Assembly: GCF_051020765.1 (NCBI RefSeq)
Contig: NC_134934.1
Coordinates: 4,092,001 to 4,156,000 of the forward strand
Direction of reading: 5' to 3'
Source: Lasioglossum baleicum
Taxonomy: Eukaryota; Arthropoda; Insecta; Hymenoptera; Halictidae
DNA length: 64,000 nucleotides
Shown: one piece after another, positions 39,401 to 51,726 of the stretch
How positions within the stretch are numbered: position 1 is the first letter of the stretch
Layout of the letters: every line of letters starts with the position of its first letter
The notes under the pieces: generated by a model
Told to the model about the DNA's origin: nothing
Database searches by the model: none
Seen by the model: the letters and a program-made list of their open reading frames with translations, nothing else
Position numbers and translations under genes: made by a program

Positions 39401-42400
39401 CGAATTTTGTCGTCGGACTACCCCCCGTGCCCTTTTGTGTCAGCTCATCTGCGATTATATGGTCTCCTGACACGCGCTCGTACCTGCAAGAAAGTTTCCT
39501 AATACTTTTCAAAAACAATATTAATCTGTGTTGCTCTGGTTCAGCTTTTTAATTTTATTAAATTCTCCGCAGTCCAATGATAATATTACATCGACTGCTT
39601 GGAAATGACTGAAAGCATGTTCATTATAAATTGTCTAGATGCCAAAGAAACCTAGTTTTCGTTCTCGGATGAGGTTTCAGACGAAAAATGGTCCCGCTAA
39701 AGCTGAGAAAAGCTCCGGATAACGCAGCCGCCACGTCCCCTCGCAACGTCTGACGCGAATTGCGTCGCGAAAAGTGCATCCGCACGCGTGAATCTTCCCA
39801 CAAATGCGTGTCCTTTCCTCGTAGCCGACGCGGAACACGCCTTATTTTACTCATGCTGGCAAGAAGATACGGTCTCGCCATGAAAAATGCGATTTCGAGG
39901 GGTAACCCGTTCGGGGGACGCGTCTCGCGAAACTTCTCCCCTTATTTCCGGTGATAAAACGCAGAAGATACATCCCCAGGCGTTTCCTCCCTCTCGGACA
40001 ATGTGGAACGGCTATTACGACTTACCCGGGAAATACTTCGGCTCTCTGGAACTTATCTGCGTACATACCCATGCATTTTCGATGCTCTTTTCTAGAGACT
40101 TCAGGCTTTATGAATTAAATTTGTAATCTTTATGGCGAGCGCAAACGAAAAACAAGTTTCCAATACCTATCTCGAGAACGTCGGCACTACGATGTGTAAT
40201 TTTTCCGAGACGTTTCCTGGTGAAATGTAATGCAACAGCGCGGCTCTTTTTATTTGCGATTCTCCTGAGAGACCTTATCTTTGTAAATCACATTTGCCTT
40301 CTGCAGAACTTTTACCGGCTACAATCCACTCCCCATATCGATCTTGAAAACGTTAGCTACAAGAAATGATATTTTTTAAGTGGTTCAAGCGAAATACTTT
40401 AATTTTCAATGCTCCCATCGGGACTCTGTAAATTAAATCTGCCACCGCCATAATTTGTACAAACGAAAAACAAGCCTTCAGCGTCAATCTATCTTCAGCA
40501 ACAACCTGAAAAAATATTCCTGACGAAAGATGATTCACCAACAAGATATTTTCAATTTCCGGTGCGCTGTTGCAAACGCCACGTGGTTACGAATGAAATG
40601 TGTAATCTCGGAGGCGAGAAATAATTTTTCCCGAATGTTTCGGGCGGAAGATATTTGAATAAAATCGTGTTGGTTTTGATGACTGATAGGGGTCGATAAG
40701 CTGCCACTTAGGCCAGCCCCTCTCCAAGGGTTAAAACGCTCGAAATAATGGAAGCCCGTCAAACATTTTCTCTGTACCGGTGCTATCTCTATTTCTTGCT
40801 GACTCACTTCACGGCGATTCATCTCCGGTCTCTTTCTCCTGTTTCTCCCTCGGCTCTATTCTTTATCTCGGCTATACGGAGATAAGCTGCAAAGAGGAAA
40901 TGCATTTTGATAGGATTCCTTTCGATCGTTGCGTTTCCTCGGCCATTGTTCGGCACTGATTCGGTGCTCGCAATGGGATTCTATGGCGTACCTGTTCGAC
41001 TGCACAAAAGTGTACAAGATAAACAATACTGATCCCGTGATCGTTCACCTGCCAGCCGCTTCATCCCCTAATCTGATCCCATCCTTCACGAATTTGTATA
41101 GCGCGTTGTCTACCGCGTCGTTCATTTTGCGACGAACAAGATTGCAAGAGTGATGGAAGACTCTTCTTCAATATCAAAAGATTATGTATTTATTATATTA
41201 ATAAATTGTATCATATATTTTTTTTTTCAAAATCAATATTATACATCTGAGCATCTCTTTTGTCATTGTTGTTTGTTGTTTTGTGTTGTTTTACGAAATA
41301 AATTCGGTTTTACCGAATTTTCGAGGATGTTGAGTCGATCCCACTGGCAAACTGTATACACATCAGTTGTCTCTGGCATCGACTCGCGAAAGCACGATCG
41401 CTCTCCCATCTGCTTAGAGATGCAGCGAGGAACCTTGAACCTGACGTGTCGCGTCGCCTGTTCCTGATTGCGTCGCCGTCGCGGAAGATAAAAAGAGGCG
41501 GAGCAGCGCGAAACCTCGATCGTTTTACACACAAAGGCAGCGTCGCCCCCGTGGCATTGTCCTGGAGGCGCAGCTCGTCTCCACCTTCGAGCCTGCGTCC
41601 TCTATTTTTTCCTACGCCGCGTCTCCGCCACAATCGGTGACACTCTGAACTTCGCCTCTCCCCCTCTCTCTCAGCGCGCAACCCGATTTTTCCTCTTTTC
41701 AATAGGAAGCCGAACAATGGCCTCCGACTCTGCTGTCCCATTTTTCTGTATCACCGGTGGTTCGGTTTGCGGTCACGAATACGTATAAACAATCATCACC
41801 CGTGTGATAGTCTCCCTTGACACTTTGCTAGAACGCTCCGTCTTCGACTATCATTAGCGTAACTCTGTCGGATAACTTGTGCATAAAACTTGAACAATCT
41901 TTGCAAAATTCTATAGCTCTGGTGGTGTTCCTTGAAACAACGACGTTTCTTAGAATTATTGAAATCCGGGCTCCAGGAGAGCCAGCAGGTGAATGTTCAA
42001 CCATGTTTACGGTAAACGCGAGCGAGAGCGGGTTTCGATATAATTCACGGGCGGCTATAAATTGTCCACGGCTATAAATCGCCGTTTTACCCTTTATAGC
42101 GTCGCTGGAGAGTAACAGGTAGCGTAGTCGCAGCCAACTTCCCATTTGCTCTGGCATCCTCCATTCACCGTTGCCGAGGAGAACATCGACTTCCGTTACG
42201 ACTCTTAATCCCCGAGCCTCGAGACACACCGGCAACCGATTAATGAAACACGACGCCGCTCTCGGACATCCCGGATGAAACGGGAGACGAACGAACGAAA
42301 GCCAAGTCGCGTCTTAACAGATTCCTGTCGTAGCGGATCAGCCAGCGATTTCTTCGTAATACAAGAGAAATCGATTAACCGCGAGACGCTGGGTGCACCG

Positions 42401-42928
42401 GTGAAAATTGAGGATGATGGTCGTTCCATTCCGCGGGTACGGATTTTTCTCCGTAGAATTTCTCGAGGGCTCGGCAAAGTCGACTCTCTCGACAATAGCT
42501 GTTCTTGTACCTTCCGGCTGATGCTCCCAGAACAATGTCTTCGTTTCCGAAAGACCGACCGAGCACTCTGTGTACTTTGCGTCTGTTCAACGTTTTGATG
42601 ACTGTGTTTTTCAATGGTCGGATTTTATCCATTTATGGCACTGCTGGTTCCTGAAACCGGAGTCGCCAGATTCAGACTCGTCTCTCCCCACTCTACCTTT
42701 CCCTTCTTCTTCGTCACGTGACGAGTTTCGTCTCTGTCATGCATGTGTCACAATAGTGACTATGTAATCTGATAGTGACAGAGAGAGGGTTACTTTTTCT
42801 CCTCGATTCGAGCCGATTCCCCTGATCTGACGAGTCAACCTGAAACATAGTACGTATTGGGAGATCTTTGAAAATGTCTAGTGAGATAATGATCTTCTTT
42901 CGAACAGGATAAAATCTGTGTTATAAAT
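36424..42928. other. Gene-free region
   Basis: No supportable exon. ORFs between 38.0 and 38.8 kb and between 41.3 and 42.6 kb are translations of CpG-rich DNA without recognisable domains. A ccgcagtccaatgat stretch near 39,567 may be a further decayed MITE end. Otherwise nothing structured is seen. Confidence 0.5.
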
Positions 42929-43114
42929 AGACTGCGGATCTTTATGCAAAATAAAATTTGTATACATCAATTGCAATCTACAGTGGCTAAGTAAACATTT
43001 ATTTTGTTCATTAATAATTTTGATATGGTCAAAATAGAATTTCAACGCTGTTAAAGTCTTTTAATACTTTTAATGTTTTGAATTACACGCATAAATGCAT
43101 AAAATCCGCAGTCT
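42929..43114. mobile_element. AGACTGCGG-family MITE, 186 bp, best copy
   Basis: The left end agactgcggatctttatgca (42,929-42,948) and the right end cataaatgcataaaatccgc plus agtct (to 43,114) are the best-matched pair in the window. TA-like bases lie at the borders (aaat|agactg and cagtct|agtt), but they are not long enough to prove a target-site duplication. The interior is AT-rich and noncoding. Confidence 0.88.
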
Positions 43115-43317
43115 AGTTATAAAAGTCAAGTTTAAATGGAAATGTTTAGCATTGTGAAAGAAAAGAAAATTCTTAAAAGAACCGATCTTGATGCAAGATG
43201 TCAATAGGAAGAAGTACAGAGCAGATATAGAGAGCGCTTTAATTTTTCATTAATTTTGGTGAATTGAAAATGATATATATTTTGCCTACTATTTTAAATT
43301 ACGCCTCGCTTCTGCCG

Positions 43318-43341
43318 TAAATGCATGAAATCCGTAGTTTA
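43318..43341 (-). repeat. Extra AGACTGCGG-family MITE end beside the 42,929 copy
   Basis: taaatgcatgaaatccgtag, then ttta, is a second right-hand end about 200 bp beyond the end of the 42,929 element. It could be a second, left-truncated copy or a tandem duplication. Confidence 0.55.
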
Positions 43342-46300
43342 ATGGTGGTTGTCGGTGAGTCCGGGGTTTCTTTTGAAAAGCAGAGCATAGTTGAGAGAGA
43401 AGTGGAGATTGAAAAAGCCGACGCCTTCTCCAGCCGGGGCTGTTATGAATTTAAATCGTCCAGACCGAAGACTCGTTTCAGGACCGACGGTTCATAGGAT
43501 CGAGAAAAATCTTCGCATCATCGATCCCCGTCTGCGCGAGCATTCATCATCCGGCACTCGCCTAAACAGCGCTCGCTGAGAAAGCTTGAGGCAGTCTCTG
43601 CTCGAAATCTTTGATATCCTGGTCTGACTATGGGGTGCTGCTCGTTTAGGGGTTTTTTTCTTGGAAACCCAACAGCGAGCCTTTTCCCAGTATAATACTC
43701 GGAAGAATAAGATAAATTAGGATTTTATAGGCTAGAAAATCCATTAGAAAAGAGCGCTTTATAATTTTGCTATTGGTCAGCAAGAACATTAAACAAGTTT
43801 TAAAAGGTAAATTAATTTGAGAAATTATTGGAGTACGTTTTACATAGTTGCGAGGTTGAGTGTAATTTTCTATTTGTTGTTGTGACACAAATAATATATA
43901 CGATTGCAATTGGATTTTGTAGTTAGAATTTCCATTCGAATGATGAAACATCGAATGTTTCTCACCGATGTACAACTAATATCTCGGATTTCCTCCGAAA
44001 GCGCTCCACGATCGATTATGCTCGCCTTTGAGACAAATTCTCGTGGGAGACGCACCTCGGCTCGGGATTACTTATTTAAGCGGCGACCTCTTCCTTTAAT
44101 GTCCGGCGTCAATCGACAAGCCGATTGATCTCTCTCAACATCCTCTGTATACCCCACGGTGTACGTATGTATGTATTTTCTGTTGCGAATTGGTTCCTTC
44201 CTCTCGTTAGCTGCGGGGCATACGTGTACACTCGAGCCAGTAATTAGTAGACTATGATCTTCACTTCAATAGGAACGTCCAGGATCTATCAATCATTCTA
44301 ACTAATTAGCAATCTATGTATACACTGGCGGTAGAGAATTTTCAATTGCAATTTCCATTGGAAAATTTTATTTCAAACTTCAAAATTCCAATATCCTTTG
44401 AATTTCATACCCTTGTGTATAATACGTAAAACGCATTTATATATTTCATGAAAACATAGTTCGAAGTAGCGTGAAATTATTGGGAAACTAATTCCCATTT
44501 ATTCTGAGGAATGAGAAAATATTTGGAAAATTATGAAACATGAAATTGAATAAACTGAACATCGTCGCACTAGAAAAATCTACCACACGAGTAACTAGAT
44601 ACTGTACAAACCGCCTCTAATTGCAATTTCAACAGTTCCGCCTGCAAAACAGTTGTAAACGACGGAGCAAGTGCCCAGAGTCGTTCGAAACCGCCCAAAG
44701 TTCCTTTTGGCGTATTTTCTCGGAAGGTTTGCGAATCTGCAGGTAAACTCTGTGCACGCGAATGAGGTGGACGGTGACAGAGAGCACGACGAGTCGTGTA
44801 AATGGCGAATCATGTCGGCGACGGAATATTTGAGGACAAACAGGGTCGCGTTCGACGATTAACGCGTTGACATCGAGCGGAGCGGAGGCGGCTGCCGGTT
44901 TCCGTAACCTGATTTACATTTCACGGAGACCTCGTAATAATTCCACTACACCGCTCGGTAATTGCCATGCGGTATGCAAGAGATCCGGAGACAGAGGGAG
45001 GTCCTGGAAGTATTTTCGAGAGCGCTTCGTCGTGAACGGTCCAATTAGAGTCGTTTTTGTTGCGGTCGCGGGGAAACCGATTCAAGAGTGGATCCTAGGG
45101 AGCTAATACAATTGGTGTCTCGAGATGTTCGGATAAAACTGCGACTTCGAGAGATGCTTCGACCATCCTTGGACAGCGGTAACTCTGTTCCGAGGATCTA
45201 TTTATCCGTGGACGAGATCTCTCGGCTCCGTTCGAGGTCGCTTCCGGTCGATTTTGCTCTCGCAAATTTTCCGGGATTGTGCCGTAAAACACGACCCGAA
45301 TATCTTCTCTCTTTCTCTCTGTACAGTCGTGTCGTCGAGTGCTTTTTACGCGGGGCCGACCTTTTTTCGTTATTTCGACGAATGGATCTTTTTTTCCTCT
45401 CGTTTTTCCGCGAGTACGAATTTATGGTAGCGCCGCTACATTACCCGAATTAATGGGGAGCCGCGAAGCCGCGGATAAGGGAGCCCTCCTGGATTAAAAC
45501 ACCGGTCATTTTTCGCAGAACGTTAATGCTCGTATTTCGCCGTGGACGTTTCCGTATCGCCACGTTCGCCACGCACTCGTTCGTTATGGGGCTTTGGTTT
45601 ACCGGGCGCGTCACATGTTTCATTGTCCGGCCCGTGGACAATAATTCCGCGCAATATCATCGTCAAATTATCATCTGTATAGCGGCGAATTACGTGCCCG
45701 CCCGCTGAGAGCTCAGCAGAATATTAATTCCTCCTAGTTCCTCTGACGATGAAACGATAGTGGGTCTCCGTGATTCAGAGATAGTCTTGTCTTGGTTTCA
45801 TCGATCGACAAACAGCTCGGAGTGGATGTCGCGAAGCATCAACTACCTTAGACATTCTGCAAAATTTTAAATTACGCGATTTTGCGATGCATACAGTGAA
45901 CACTGTACTCAAATGCAACACAGTGAACACACCCAGAAAATCTAAGAAAAGTATTCTATTATCTTTAACTGTTTTTTAAATTGATGATTAAATTCGTTGA
46001 ATTGATAAAAATCATTTTTATTATAAATATTTCTTTATATCGATTTGTAGAATTGTTAATAAAAAATAATATATTAATGCTATCGGCGCACTGGATCGAT
46101 CATTTGTTATTTAAAAGCAATTTTGCAAATTACCGCATTAACTTCGACGTTTCGATCTTAATTTAGATCATTTTCAAGAAATAATTGCGTCTGTAAATTA
46201 TTATACCTGTATATTAGGTTACTATACTGCATGTTAAACTAGGTTGAGGAAAACTATTATGTATCCATTTGCTTTGTGAGAAAAAGAATTTTTTAATTTG

Positions 46301-46623
46301 TTGAAACAGTGAAACACGTGTTGATTTCATGCCGGTAAACAAGACACTGAGGCAACGTGAACATTTGGAAAGAACGAATCAAATCATCGATCGACGTATT
46401 GGCCAATCAATATTTGGCGGTAAATTTGAACCGTGAAATGCCTTTAGAACCACTTTTAACTGCTTATATACCATGTTGATGTTATGGTAATATTTAATTG
46501 ACATTCAAATTTTTTACTTCTGACCTAATTACATAAAGTATGGGAGAACAAGTAGGTGTTAATTCACATTTGGTGAAGCTATAAAGGAATTTTATATGTA
46601 TAAATATATTTGAAAAATTTTTA

Positions 46624-46647
46624 TTATGCTTACAAATTCGCGGTCTG
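46624..46647 (-). repeat. Single AGACTGCGG-family MITE end, degenerate
   Basis: ttatgcttacaaattcgcgg plus tctg resembles the right-hand family end. No partner was identified. Confidence 0.4.
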
Positions 46648-47436
46648 GTTAGCAACCTGTATATAAATATAAATTTTAAATAAACAGTTCTATCAGTGCA
46701 AAAGTTCATACCGGAATCCTTACATGAATTATGAAGGAATGGTTCGTAGAATATTTATTGTGTCGTGTCGCGAAAACGCAGCAGCATTTGGAATAACGGT
46801 GGCAGCGAGATCCGTCGATGAATATTCAAGGGACGTCCCGGAAGGTACGTCTGTCATCTCCGGCGACAATGTGTACGGAGCTTAAGCTCGGTCGCTCATG
46901 TCAAACGGAATGGTACGCGCCGATGCGATGTAGACAGCAGAGGTGCTCGGGAACGAAACGGTGGGCTCAACGGTGCGTAAATTGACTTCGACGTGGTCGG
47001 GAAAGAGGCAGCTGGTTCTTCCAGGATCCGACATCCGACGTGCACCGCGCTCCGTTTCATTGTTCAGAGCTTGTTTCGCGGAGATCCTCGTGGAAACAGT
47101 TACAAGTAGCGTTGCGATCCTCGAACGAACCAGCCAACGAACGAATCGAACCCGGCAGCGTGCTCCTCGATTTTTCTTCCGACGATTCTCGAGGGTTAGG
47201 GGTCCTGATCCCGCACCGTTTATCGCCGATGCTGGCTTCGTCGAGGCTCAACCTATCTTAGATTAGTTCCCTTACAAATGAATCCTTCTGCTGGTACTTC
47301 GCCAGTTGCTGCTACAGCAAAATACATAGAACAACGGACGGCTCCTTCGGTGGTCCCGGTTTTCTTCAGACTTTGTTTCTTCCGATACGAACTTTGAATT
47401 CGTATTAACCCTAGGAATATGAACAATTTTCTGTTC

Positions 47437-47457
47437 TGCATAAAGATCCGCAGCCCA
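47437..47457 (-). repeat. Single AGACTGCGG-family MITE end
   Basis: tgcataaagatccgcagccc is an almost exact right-hand end. The sequence about 190 bp to the left shows no clear partner, so the copy appears 5' truncated. Confidence 0.6.
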
Positions 47458-47582
47458 TTTGGGACAATCGTTTTTAAGCGATTTCAAACGCTCTAGAGTA
47501 AATGTAGTACTTTATTGTTTATAATTCGAGCGATTCAAAATAGATCTGAATCGCCGGTAATCAAGATTCGTCGAGGCTTAAT

Positions 47583-47735
47583 GACAGTCTCTGTAATTTA
47601 GTTCCTGTGCTAATTCTTTGACGGTGTCTACGTTCCAGAGGAAGGAACTATGTACCCACATTAGCGACAGTCTGTAATTTAGTTCTTCTCCGAGCACTTC
47701 GACAGTCTTCCCATTGGAAGAACGAACTGCGGACC
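47583..47735 (+). repeat. Tandem duplication, two ~75-bp copies
   Basis: gacagtctctgtaatttagt at 47,583 and gacagtctgtaatttagttc at 47,666 begin two diverged copies. Both continue through a TTCGACRGT-like part and end in ggaaggaact-ACCC-like sequence. There is no ORF relationship. Confidence 0.65.
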
Positions 47736-48750
47736 CAGGATCTCGAGGTTCTTCTCCAACCAATCACACTTTATCAATCCCAGTCTCCCAGCGCTTCTCA
47801 AAGGATCTGAATGTTCCCACAAGAGACTGTGATAAGAAGTAGCAGGACCGCGGGCGATGAATCAGAGAAGTTTATGGGGAGAGCTCTATGCCACCTAGGT
47901 CGGCCCATTCAAGAGGTGCTCATTGAATACCGGTAGCTATTTATTCAGTTACGCGTGCTGTCTAATATACCGCGAATGATAGCGCCCGTCAAAAGCTCCG
48001 GGAACAAAAATTATTCCAGATCTATAGCTCCCAGCTTAATCCTTCACGATCCTATAGTCTGCCTGGACAAATATTTTACTTCGACAAATCTTTTTAATCA
48101 TTATGTACATGATGCTCAACAGAGCTGTACGAACAGTTGTATAGTCTCGATTACACGGGTCCCTTGATCAGGATCCTACGATTCAAATAGACGAAGATGA
48201 TGATCGTCGCGGAAACCCGACGACGACGCGATCAAACTAACGAGATTAACGAAAATTGCACATTTTTGCCTGCCGTTCCGGATCGCCTTTTGACGTCGCG
48301 ACTGCCTCGAAACTGTCTCAAATCCCTGTTTCTCGCAATTATGCGCAGCTTCATTGAAACGACGCAGAGCTTCCAGATGAAGCTCTCCGTGTTTGTTTTG
48401 AACGGGGAGCTGAAGTTTTTCGTTCCGCCGGGACAGAGAATAGTTACGATGAAAAATGTACGGGCCCGTACTCGTCGACGGAGAAACGATATTCGGCAAC
48501 GTCCTCCCACTCGACGACGACGATAGTCAAACCCTCTCGCAGATTCCCAGCATAAGCTCTTCATAATTTTATCTCGAATGTTACCTGCGTTCTCTCTCCG
48601 CTCGACAAGAATCGTCTGCGACGTCGAAATTATCGCTAACGATCCAGACTTCTCGCGTTGGTGTTGGCAATTCGGAATTTTCACCTTAACCCTTGAACAT
48701 TTCCTAAAGAAATTAAAGAAAATTAATCGTAGCCAGAGAACTCGTCTTAA

Positions 48751-48996
48751 CCTTTTGCACTCGGTTGTCCCCTCTGAGAGGCACCACTAAATATTTCTGT
48801 ACCATTATTCAAAATATTGTTTATATTATTGAATATATCGCTATCTAATCAATTACTAAACATTTAGGTATTGTATCAGGTATTATACCGCAATTTCATA
48901 TTCATAAAATTTCAAAAATCATAGGGAATGGAAATAGTACTCTAGATAGGAAGAAATGTTTAATTTTTCAGTTAAAATAGCTCCGAGTGCAAAGGG
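48751..48996. mobile_element. TTAA-flanked piggyBac-like MITE, 246 bp
   Basis: The left end ccttttgcactcgg follows TTAA (48,747-48,750). The right end ccgagtgcaaaggg precedes TTAA (48,997-49,000). Inverted ends starting CCYTTTGCACTCGG with TTAA duplications are typical of the piggyBac superfamily. The interior is AT-rich with no transposase, so this is a non-autonomous copy. Confidence 0.82.
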
Positions 48997-50608
48997 TTAA
49001 AAGTTGATTGTTTCAATTTGAAAGCGTCGATTCGCGTAAGTGGTTCGAACAGCTTGATCTACCGCTGCGTTTAATAGATTCGATTTGAGATCTCCGTTCG
49101 AGGCCCTCCCGGATATAACAAGACTAGGGGTTAATGGGGTAGTTAGTATCGTTTTCGATGTCGCAGCGATTTCCTAGCGGATTTGAAATTCAGATCGTGG
49201 AGGGAGACGCAAGAACCGTTGCCGGTCGACTTTTAATGGGAGAGTCTTAGCGGCACGTAAGCATCGTTTATTAAACGAGTGTATCCGAAATCGATAGAGG
49301 GGCGGGGCGTGGACGTCCTCTTCACCAACGGAAACAACCGGGGACCAGGACGCCGATTAAGCGAACAGGATCCGCGAACGCCTATCAGTTCCGACGTGCT
49401 TTCCACTAAAAATAAGCATCACGTCGGCGGACTGCTCGAGGACAGAGAGCAGAGTCTTAAGCCCCTAACCACGCGACCCAGAAACGCAAGGGTGCTTCAC
49501 GAACCGAGAACCGCGAGCAGAACCGACTCCGAGTCCCCTTTACCATGAATCTCTGAGAATTCTCCGCGGAAAGTGCGTGCAGACACCTAACTTGCTCGAT
49601 GATTCGTTAGCACAACTTGGTCTGGGTTTAGGCCAGACCCCATAGTAGATAATTTCGGGTCGTATTCAGTATGGGTTCAATTTTTGTAAAAGTGGCCCGC
49701 TATGAAAACACGGCATTTGTTTAAAACAATTGCAAAATAAATGGTGAAAAAACATTTTTAGTAGATACTCTGATGGTTTCACTACAAGTTCCCAAAAATC
49801 ATTTCCATCGGTTTGATAGTTCTAGACATAGACTTATGATTCAATTTAAAAAAAAAGGGTGACACAATTAAAAAACTGCAACATATTGAATGAAGAAAAT
49901 CCGAAATTTTACACCAAAAAGTGTCTCTTTCAATTTTGTCACGAATTGGTTTTCACTGTCTTCTCACCTAGGGTCCATCACTCAGCAAATCTGATCAAAA
50001 CCTTGGCCAGCTTGTCGCACCTGTCGACGAGTATGTTCCGATACACAGTCGGGATATTATTCAACCCCCGATAAATCTACTTAAGCTGTCAGCATGTAAA
50101 TAATTCTTCGTGAAAAAGACAAAGCTTCAAACCACGACGCTGAGAATCGTTTGATGACGGATGATAGTGAATCAATCTCTGTCGCGTGGACCTCGGCCAG
50201 CAGGCTACGCAGACAATAGGTAGAGCAGTGCGTTGAATCGATTCTCAACTGGCATCCTCCCTCTTTGCTCGACCACCAACCGATCTGAACATCGTTAACA
50301 AACGTCGCATTACCTGTTCCGGGCGTATACCTTGTACCTTCGGTGTTCGCTCTGGGAACCTTTCGAATTCAATTTGTCCGCGGCTGATTCTTCTTTTTCT
50401 GCTTCCGGAATCCACGGAACAGTTGTCCTCGAAGTTAAATATTTTTATACAGTTGGAAAATTCATTTATTTCAAAATTGCGAGTAGCTACGTTAAGCCAA
50501 ATTTACCAATTAGCTGTGATGATAAAACTTTGCACATTTATAGTTTCAGAATCTAATTCAGAATTAATTGCAGAATCTTTCTAAATTCTTCGTCTAAGTC
50601 TGCGTTAA

Positions 50609-50689
50609 TCCTCCACACTCTAATAAAATAATGCCCGCATTATCATACCATATATTACATTATCAGAGGAAATTGAAGAGTTTAAAGGA
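50609..50689. mobile_element. Possible very short TTAA-flanked MITE, 81 bp
   Basis: The left end tcctccacactct after TTAA (50,605-50,608) and the right end gaagagtttaaagga before TTAA (50,690-50,693) are loosely inverted. They resemble a decayed relative of the element at 48,751. AT-rich sequence makes chance TTAA sites likely. Confidence 0.35.
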
Positions 50690-51320
50690 TTAAAGTACCC
50701 TTAAAAGTAGAGTACATATTCCCAAACCCCAACTCGGAACTGTAATACACTCGACAAATAGCAGCTACATTCAAAAAGTTATAAAAATAAAAATCACTTG
50801 GATTTGTAGAGGGTCAGCACTGGCGCTGTTTGAGGGATCAGTGAATATAAAATGTACATTGTATGTTGCAACTGAAGGGAGAGCTAGAATAAACCGATTT
50901 TTACGGTAGCAGCAGCATTACTTTGCAGCTTAACTCGAACTAGCGCAAACACGTTTTCACGATTCCAGACTTGTCGTTTCAGACTGCGGGGTCGGGGCAG
51001 GGCGGTGGGGGTGTCGTCAGCAAGATAAAGAGAACGGAGGCAGTCCGGACTCGTTTTAATTGGCATCCGTAATGGAATATAACGCGTCGGTCGGATTCTC
51101 GGGCGGCGTTCGCCGTGGTTGGTCGCTCGGCATTATTGCACGCGCGACTCGAATCGTTAATTATCACTGGGTCCGATTTGATTGGCCATGCTCCCTCGAC
51201 TCCCAGAGAATCACCTAACCCAGACTCTGATCTGACCAAATCGAGTTTCTCACGAGAGCCTCTCCCTCTGACCGCGAAAACCGTTTTCGTGCCTAATTTC
51301 AGAGAAGCGGCCTGAAAACG

Positions 51321-51392
51321 CTGAATAGAGGACGACGACGACGATGTCCAAACTCTGAATAGATGACGATGTCCATACTCTGAATAGACGAG
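51321..51392 (+). repeat. Short tandem repeat, ~25-bp unit
   Basis: ctgaatagaggacgacgacg, ctctgaatagatgacgatgt and ctctgaatagacgag begin successive units that also share GATGTCCA. The array sits just upstream of the presumed leader of the ASPP-like gene. Confidence 0.75.
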
Positions 51393-51399
51393 AACGCCT

Positions 51400-51726
51400 C
51401 CTAACATCGAACAAGAAGCAGAACCACCAGAAAGAGAGAGAGAGAGAGTGGTAGCAGCCGAAAAACCGCGAAAACGCGAGAGCAGCAATTAGCGAATTCG
51501 GGTCCGCAAAAAAAAGGGAAAAAAGAGGAGCAACAGGGAAAAGTGAGAGCCGGTTTCGCGGGTTCTTAATTAATCCGACGGGATTAACGAGCTCGCCGAT
51601 GGAACCGCGGCGGAACGGCCGCGAATCTCCGCTACGAGAAACGGCCGCGTAGTGTTCGAGTGCGACACGGCTGATTCGCGGAGGGACACGCGAACAACGT
51701 GTTCGAGTCGCGAGAACGAGAGCACG
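51400..51726 (+). promoter_or_regulatory. Presumed promoter / 5' leader of the ASPP-like gene
   Basis: This stretch precedes the first supported coding exon and is CpG- and purine-rich. A pure AG run at 51,431-51,448 is the kind of site bound by GAGA factor (Trl) in insects. No TATA box or initiator could be fixed with confidence, so the transcription start is unknown. An in-frame stop at 51,571-51,573 (taa) precedes the ATG at 51,727 with no other in-frame ATG between, which supports that start. Confidence 0.35.
51599..51652 (+). other. Upstream ORF, 17 codons
   Basis: ATG at 51,599 opens a 17-codon frame ending at TAG (51,650-51,652), 74 bp before the main ATG and in a different frame. If it lies in the mature leader it could reduce or regulate translation of the main ORF. 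Its peptide is arginine-rich and unlikely to have a function of its own. Confidence 0.4.

Larger units (their letters stand above)
43342..48746. other. Gene-free region
   Basis: No supportable exon. AT-rich stretches (43.6-43.9, 44.3-44.6, 45.9-46.7 kb) alternate with CpG-rich ones (44.7-45.7, 46.9-47.3, 48.2-48.6 kb). Two single MITE ends and a tandem duplication are listed separately. Confidence 0.5.
49001..51399. other. Gene-free region upstream of the ASPP-like gene
   Basis: No supportable exon. Apart from a small TTAA-flanked inverted repeat and a short tandem repeat, nothing structured is seen. Distal regulatory sequence for the downstream gene may lie here. Confidence 0.45.

Noticed and set aside
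49619..49639. 7-bp stem hairpin ggtctgg...ccagacc
   Set aside because: Too short and isolated to call a structural RNA or terminator; such hairpins are expected by chance in 64 kb.
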